Source: Tolypeutes matacus | Lineage: Eukaryota; Chordata; Mammalia; Cingulata; Chlamyphoridae | Direction of reading: 5' to 3' | Assembly (NCBI GenBank): GCA_026826555.1 | Contig: JAKSZT010054569.1 | Coordinates: 210,667-274,666, forward strand | Length of the DNA: 64,000 bases | Shown here: piece by piece, positions 58,680 through 64,000 of the stretch | How positions within the stretch are numbered: position 1 is the first letter of the stretch | How the letters are laid out: every line of letters starts with the position of its first letter | Translations under genes and position numbers: made by a program | The notes under the pieces: generated by a model | The model's input: only the letters and a program-made list of their open reading frames with translations | The model's database searches: none | Told to the model about the DNA's origin: nothing

Positions 58680-60094
58680 AGACTAATTCGGAGGCTTCCT
58701 CTGTGATGAAGGCTTTGGAAGGAGAATGCTGTATATGTTTTCAAAGGATTCAGCCTCATTCCTCATCTAATTGTTCAACATTTACTGTTGCTTTTTAAAC
58801 TGCTCTGGGAAAACCATTAGAGGGTTTTAGCTAGGGTATATCTATGAATATTCATACACTGTCAGCTTCTGTATGAGAAGCCACACCCACATCTCTGCAG
58901 CATCTGCAGCCCAGTAAGGACGTCCTCTGGGACTCAGAAGGCAACGTGAGAACTTGACACCAGGCTGCCTGCCTAATCCACATGAGGACTGCTTGGCTGT
59001 GTTGGCTTTGACAGAAAAGCCTTTTTGATTTACTTATTTGCATCACAGAAATATTTTTAAGCTCTTTTGTTCTGTTTTGTGTGATTTGCCTACCACAAAA
59101 AAAACCCTCATAAAACTAAAATCGCTTTCTAAAATCAGAGATTGACATGCATCTATAAAAAAAAAAAAAGAGCACATATACTGTTCCTGTATTGTTTTGG
59201 GAATGTACAGTGAAGCAACATTTTGCATATACACATGGTAATGAATGCACCTATATAGGTAGATATGATGGTTTATACTAAGTATCTCGATGAGGCTATC
59301 ATTTGAATTTGAATTTGAATTTGATAGCTGAATAAAGGGGCATATATTATTGAGTTGATAGATGGATAAATACTAGTGACTTACCTAAGATCACACAGCT
59401 AGCTAGCTAAATTCATTATCTATATTTTATTGATATGTATGTCTATATGTGTAACACAACGGTCAGAGGGAACCTTCGTATCCCTCTGGGAAGCAGGGAG
59501 TCCTCTACACATTTTTTGGCCAGTTCTCATGGGTTAGTCTTTCAGGTTTCCCTCTATCTCATAAGTTGCCTTTTAATTGCACTAAGTAGCCAAAAGTGGA
59601 AATCAATAGCTCTTTGAGAACTAACCCCTGCCCCATGCCAGCACATCCACAGGACATCAGTAAACTGTGTAGACTTACTGAAGTTTTCATAGGGAGATGA
59701 AATAAATCACAACCCAGAACTTTAAATCCCTTTTTGTCATGTTTCTTCTCATTTTCTTCCCAGATCAGTCTTTCTGATCTCCCTAAGCATCCAGTATTCC
59801 TCTTGTCCCTTTTTTCCTCCAAAGGACTTCAATTCTTCACCCTCTAATTTGCAGAGTATTTCAGAAAATTTGTGCATCCCCAATTTGTTTATCCAAACCA
59901 TTCAATGTGCTCTTAAAACTAGGCTTTTCTCATAAATATGATCTATCTTCTTTAGGAACAATTGGGTTCTATACCATAAAACATGTTTTTCTGTTAGATG
60001 CACAAAACTTTTGCTTAAGCATCAGTGTAGCCCAGTGTTCCAGTTTTGATTGTTTTCTCACCTGGTGTTCACCTTGTGTAATCTTTCTTCTCTC
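58680..60094. other. Unassigned intergenic DNA
   Basis: Mostly unrecognised. It includes a GAATTT tandem repeat (about 59300-59323) and a MIR-like trace near 59.37-59.41 kb ('cctaagatcacacagctagc'). Frames are short and without domain. Confidence 0.4.
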
Positions 60095-60318
60095 CAATGG
60101 CTCAAACTCCCATTTCTCTTGCAGTGATTTGCAAATTCCTATCTCAACCTCTGCTTCCTGCCATTCCACAAACCCACATACAGACCTGCATAGAGATCTG
60201 TGGACTTGGATAACACTCAACATCTTTAGGGCAATTCTCTTTATATCCCACAGGCAACCTGTTGCTTATTTTTTTCCCATGATCTTTTATTTGTTAATAC
60301 CACCAACATCTTCATACA
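60095..60318 (+). repeat. L2-like fragment
   Basis: 'ctcaaactcccatttctctt', 'atctcaacctctgcttcctg' and 'caaacccacatacagacctg' resemble the L2 coding/3' region. It ends where the T run of the L1 tail begins. Confidence 0.45.
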
Positions 60319-63039
60319 CTTTTTTTTTTTAATTTATTTATTTTTTCTTGTGGGTAAAAATAAAAATTTTCACAATACATACCAATATTTATAAAATGAT
60401 ATATAAATATATATGCATATATGTGCATTTGCTTACAAAAATGTTATTTATATATATATATATACATGTATTTTAAGAGGTGCTTAGATTACCCAAAATA
60501 TTACACAGAACCCACTAGGATTCCCATGTTGCCCACCTCCCACACCTCCCACCACATCCCACACAAACATCTCCCACAAGTGTGGCCCATCACCCTCAAT
60601 GGACTTACACATCCTGGGGACTTGCCATCACCCATAGACCACAGTTCACATCGTAGACCACACTCTCTCCCACACAGTTATGAGTGGTGTGTGCTGATTT
60701 AAAATGGCCTACATCCATTGCCACAATGGTACTCAGGACAACCTCCAAATCCCAAAGAAGCCCCTGTATTTCAACTGCACATTCCCTCCTTGCCCCAAAA
60801 GTGTCAAGTGGCCACTGGCTCCACCTCATTGTTATAATTTCTTCCATTGCTAGAATCACCATATGTGTACAACAAAATACCATCAAGTCCATTCTAGTCC
60901 ATAGTTCTTCGCCCAATCCTGAGGGGACTGGGATGGTGATGCCCACTCCACCTCCAAGTGAGAGAGGGTTTATATCCCATGGATATGGTGGGTGGGATGA
61001 TCCTGCCTGCAGATGCAGGCCCTCTCCTTTCCCTGGGCTGGCTGTTGCCCATCATTGTCTCCTTGTCAGGTGACTTGGATGAGTCCATTGAGCTGTAGGG
61101 TAGGAGTTGCAGCTCCACCGAGATTCCATGCACACCTGGCACATAGGTAGGCCAGAGGCTCCAGTCTCTGGAAGTATACCTAAAAACTTCTGCATCACAT
61201 ATAGGTTTGAATAAAAGGGACTGATGAACCATGTGCAGGGAGGACTTACTTGAGTCTAATTCTGTCACTCTCAGGAGCACAGATTCCAAGATAGAGCCCA
61301 CTGATAAGGCATCAGTCTCTGGGGCTATCCCCCCTTATATAGGACCTGGGTGTCTCCAGAGCTCTCAGGAGCCCCTCTGTGTGGGGTGATAGGCACTTAG
61401 ATGTTCTATGAGCTCCTACTGAGGTGTGCATAAGAGTTACCTCTGGGATGACCTCCCGACTCTCTTTGAAGTCTCTTAGCCACTTGAACTCATTTGTCTT
61501 TACCATTTCCCCCTTTTATTCAAGGTCTTTTTCCAGTTGTGTTGCCAGTTGGCACTTGGTATTAATCCCTCATTGCCAGGGAGGCTCATCCCCGGGAGTC
61601 ATGTCCCATATTGGGGGGAAGGTAATGCAATCATATGCTGAGTTTGGCTTAGAGAGAGGCCACATTTGAGCAACAAGGAGGCTCTCAGGTGGCAACCCTT
61701 AGGCACCCCACAACTGCAGGCCAAGTCTCAGTTACAAGAGCAAAGACTCACAGGGGTAGTCATCAACAAAAAGAACTCATCAGTGGGTCATCCTCTTTTG
61801 ACAGACACTGTCCCTGCACTCAGAGGACTATTCTTGCTCTCTTGGAGACTGTGGCAGAGCTCTCCAGGCTAGGAGTTCAGATTCCCTCATTTATTGTGTG
61901 ATTGTCTACCCATCATGACCATGCCCCATCTTTTGATCTTGTGAACGATTATGTATATCTTTCATGTATATTCGGATGAACTAATTCCCATAAAACCCCC
62001 CTCCCAGAAACCCTCCACCAATAATCCCCTGCAGTACCCATTGTAACCCTTCTGTGATCCAAATCCTCCATGAACAGGTAGCCCATAAAATAATCAAATA
62101 CACTTACTAGGAAAAAGAAACAACTATGATAAGCTTATATGCAAGAGACAAACATAAGGAAACTCAGGAAAAAAAAAAACACAAAAAACAAATAATCAAA
62201 CAAAAAACAAAATATAATTAGTGGATTGGGACATTCAACAAAATGGGGAAAAAAGCAAAAGAAATGTCTTTAAAAAATATATATATATATATATATATAT
62301 TTATTCTTCCCCTCCCCTCCTTTTTTTTCCCTTCTTTTTATCACTGTGTTATCAGATGTCCAGTGTGCTGTGACACCTTCCCCCTCTCAATCCCCATTGT
62401 CTCCCAATTTTTCATTTAATTTTCAAAGAAGTTTTAGGTCACAGCAAAGTCACACACGGAGTGCCAGAGACTCCCAGATACCAAATCACCCCCCCTTCCC
62501 CACCCCATATTAACCCCCCCCCTTTTTTGGATGTTAGCATTGTTATAACTGTTATACAGATAGCAAAATATAGCAACTAAACATTGTCAATGATTTACAG
62601 TATAGTTTACAATTTAGATGATACAGTTTAATAATTTTGATGATATTTACCATGTCCTGTGTCCATTACTGTAAGGTAATGAAAAACCTTCCCCATGACC
62701 ACCAAACACCCCACTAGATCTTGACTATTCCCTTCTCCCCAGCCCCCCAGGGCCCATGATACCACCCTATCCGGTCCCATGGAATGTCAAGATTCACAGT
62801 TACATGCCCTGGGAATTTAAACCTGCCCTTCCTAATCCACCCACCTGGCAGCAATGCACCACCAAACCCAGGAACACCACCACCCATCTGCCCCATCCCC
62901 CAACATGCAATCACACTCTATCCCTTTACCATAGATTATGTCCATATGGGTGATGGCTCAAAGCCTACTCTTCTCTTACTCTCCCTTGTTAACCTATATT
63001 TCAGACAATGGTTCTCAGAGACTGCCCACTTTCCTCAGT
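60319..63039 (-). repeat. Young L1 3'UTR, ~2.7 kb
   Basis: The T run at 60319-60330 is the complement of the poly(A) tail. From there to the ORF2 stop at 63040 the sequence reads as a continuous xenarthran-type L1 3'UTR, with 'ctcatccccgggagtcatgt' (about 61586) and 'tttaggtcacagcaaagtca' (about 62433). A (TA)n run lies at 62276-62300. Frames on either strand at 60684-61301 and 62714-63101 have no domain. At 2.7 kb this 3'UTR is several times longer than usual for L1. Nested insertions are possible. Confidence 0.75.
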
Positions 63040-64000
63040 TCAGATCAGTGAGGTCATATTCTGTTCATCCTTCAGTGCCTGGCTTGCCTCACTCAACATA
63101 AGGTCTTCAAGATTCATCCCCGTTATTCCATGTGTTAGCACTTTGTTCCTTCTTACAGCTGAGTAATATTACATTGTATGTATGTACCACATTTTGCTTA
63201 TCCATTCGTCTGTTTGTGGGCACCGGGGCTGATTCCAACTTTTGGCAATGGTGAACAATGCCGCTATGAATATTGGTGTGCATATATCTGTTTGTGTCTT
63301 TGCTTTCAGTTCTTCTGAGTATATACCCAGCAGTGGAATTGCTGGATCATACGGAAGATCTATTGTTAGATTTCTGAGGAACCGCCAAACTGTCCTCCAC
63401 AGTGGCTGGACCATACCGCAGTCCCACCAGCAGTGGATGAGGGTTCCTATTCCTCCACATCCTCTCCAACATTTAGTGTCTCCTGTTTTTTTAATAGCTA
63501 CCATTCTGATGGGTGTAAGATGGCATCTCCTTGTAGTTTTGATTTGCATTTCCCTGATAGCAAGCGATGATGAGCATTTCTTCATGTGCTTTTTAGCCAT
63601 TTGTATTTCTTCCTTGGAGAAGTGTCTTTTCAGGTCACTTGCCCATTTTTTAAATGGGTTGTTTGTCCTTTTATTTTCAAGGTGTAGGATTTCTTTATAT
63701 ATGCAGGATATTAGGCTCCTGTCAGATATATGGTTGCCAAATATTTTTTCCCATTGGGTAGGCTGCCTTTTTATTTTCTTAATAACATCCTTTGAGGTAC
63801 AGAAGTTTTTAATTTTGATGAGATCCAATTTATATATTTTTTCTCTTGCTGCTCGTGCTTTGGCTGTGAAGTTCATGAAACCATTTCCTATTACAAGGTC
63901 CTGTAGATGCTTCCCTCCATTATCTTCCAAGGTCTTTATGGTTTTGACTCTTATATTTAGTCTTTGATCCATCTTGAGTTGATTTTTGTATAAGGTGTGA
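63040..64000 (-). pseudogene. L1 ORF2 C-terminal part (runs off the window)
   Basis: Minus-strand ORF2 entering from the right edge and open for about 277 codons. It has [20 protein letters not shown], then [16 protein letters not shown]. The C-terminal cysteine motif is [18 protein letters not shown] (CX3CX7HX4C), followed by [20 protein letters not shown]. After WYIHTM a TAA replaces the expected Glu codon at 63169-63171. The frame then continues YYSAVRRNKVLTHGITGMNL to the natural TGA at 63040-63042. The one premature stop in a long open stretch suggests a recent insertion. This part supplies no catalytic residues; the RT and endonuclease domains lie outside the window. Confidence 0.93.

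Noticed and set aside
60684..61301. Overlapping 129- and 135-codon frames on opposite strands
   Set aside because: Both fall in the L1 3'UTR; open frames follow from its higher GC content. No domain.
63242..63967. 241-codon plus-strand frame
   Set aside because: Exact antisense of L1 ORF2.
1..64000. CRISPR arrays, operons, phage or bacterial systems
   Set aside because: No regularly spaced repeats, ribosome-binding sites or dense coding are present. The sequence is clearly mammalian nuclear DNA.

Overview
This window is repeat-rich nuclear DNA from a placental mammal, most likely an armadillo (Xenarthra, Dasypus-like). The best evidence is a set of short interspersed elements of the tRNA-derived DAS-SINE type (26.4, 27.5, 45.0, 49.8 and 58.5 kb), together with LINE-1 (L1) copies of several ages, MIR and L2 relics, MER5-like fragments, and many MaLR-type LTRs. 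I found no intact cellular protein-coding gene, no tRNA or rRNA gene and no convincing exon. The open frames present are short or belong to transposon relics.

Layout. 0-16.8 kb: L1M remnants, MIR/L2 pieces, three MaLR LTRs and mostly unassigned DNA. 17.0-18.9 kb: an L1 3' end that seems to have carried about 0.95 kb of downstream DNA (3' transduction). It ends in a 30-base A run at the polyadenylation site of a MaLR LTR, and about 125 bp of duplicated flank lies on both sides. 19.2-28.1 kb: antisense L1s, interrupted by a THAP12 (PRKRIR) processed pseudogene and two target-duplication-flanked chimeric retroinsertions. One of these begins with a fold resembling an H/ACA snoRNA. 28.1-38.6 kb: AT-rich unassigned DNA with MIR/L2 pieces and an ERV-L relic (LTR, primer-site region, reverse transcriptase fragment). 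38.6-48.7 kb: an old L1M carrying a nested, internally rearranged L1, a DAS-SINE and a MaLR LTR. 48.7-54.3 kb: complex unassigned DNA, L2/MIR pieces and a DAS-SINE spanning a 100-N assembly gap. 54.36-55.63 kb: an end-to-end Hsmar1-like mariner. 55.6-60.3 kb: old L1M, MER5-like, SINE and L2 pieces. 60.3-64.0 kb: the 3' part of a comparatively young antisense L1 with an unusually long 3' untranslated region.

The strongest candidates for a second look are the snoRNA-like/SINE chimera at 26.2-26.9 kb, the transduction with its long flank duplication at 17.0-18.9 kb, two insertions consisting of little more than a poly(A) tail (17.1 and 55.4 kb), and the L1 block at 39.2-44.3 kb holding a second 3'UTR in its middle. 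Family names come from recognising consensus-like stretches by eye; boundaries are approximate unless a target-site duplication (TSD) is given.
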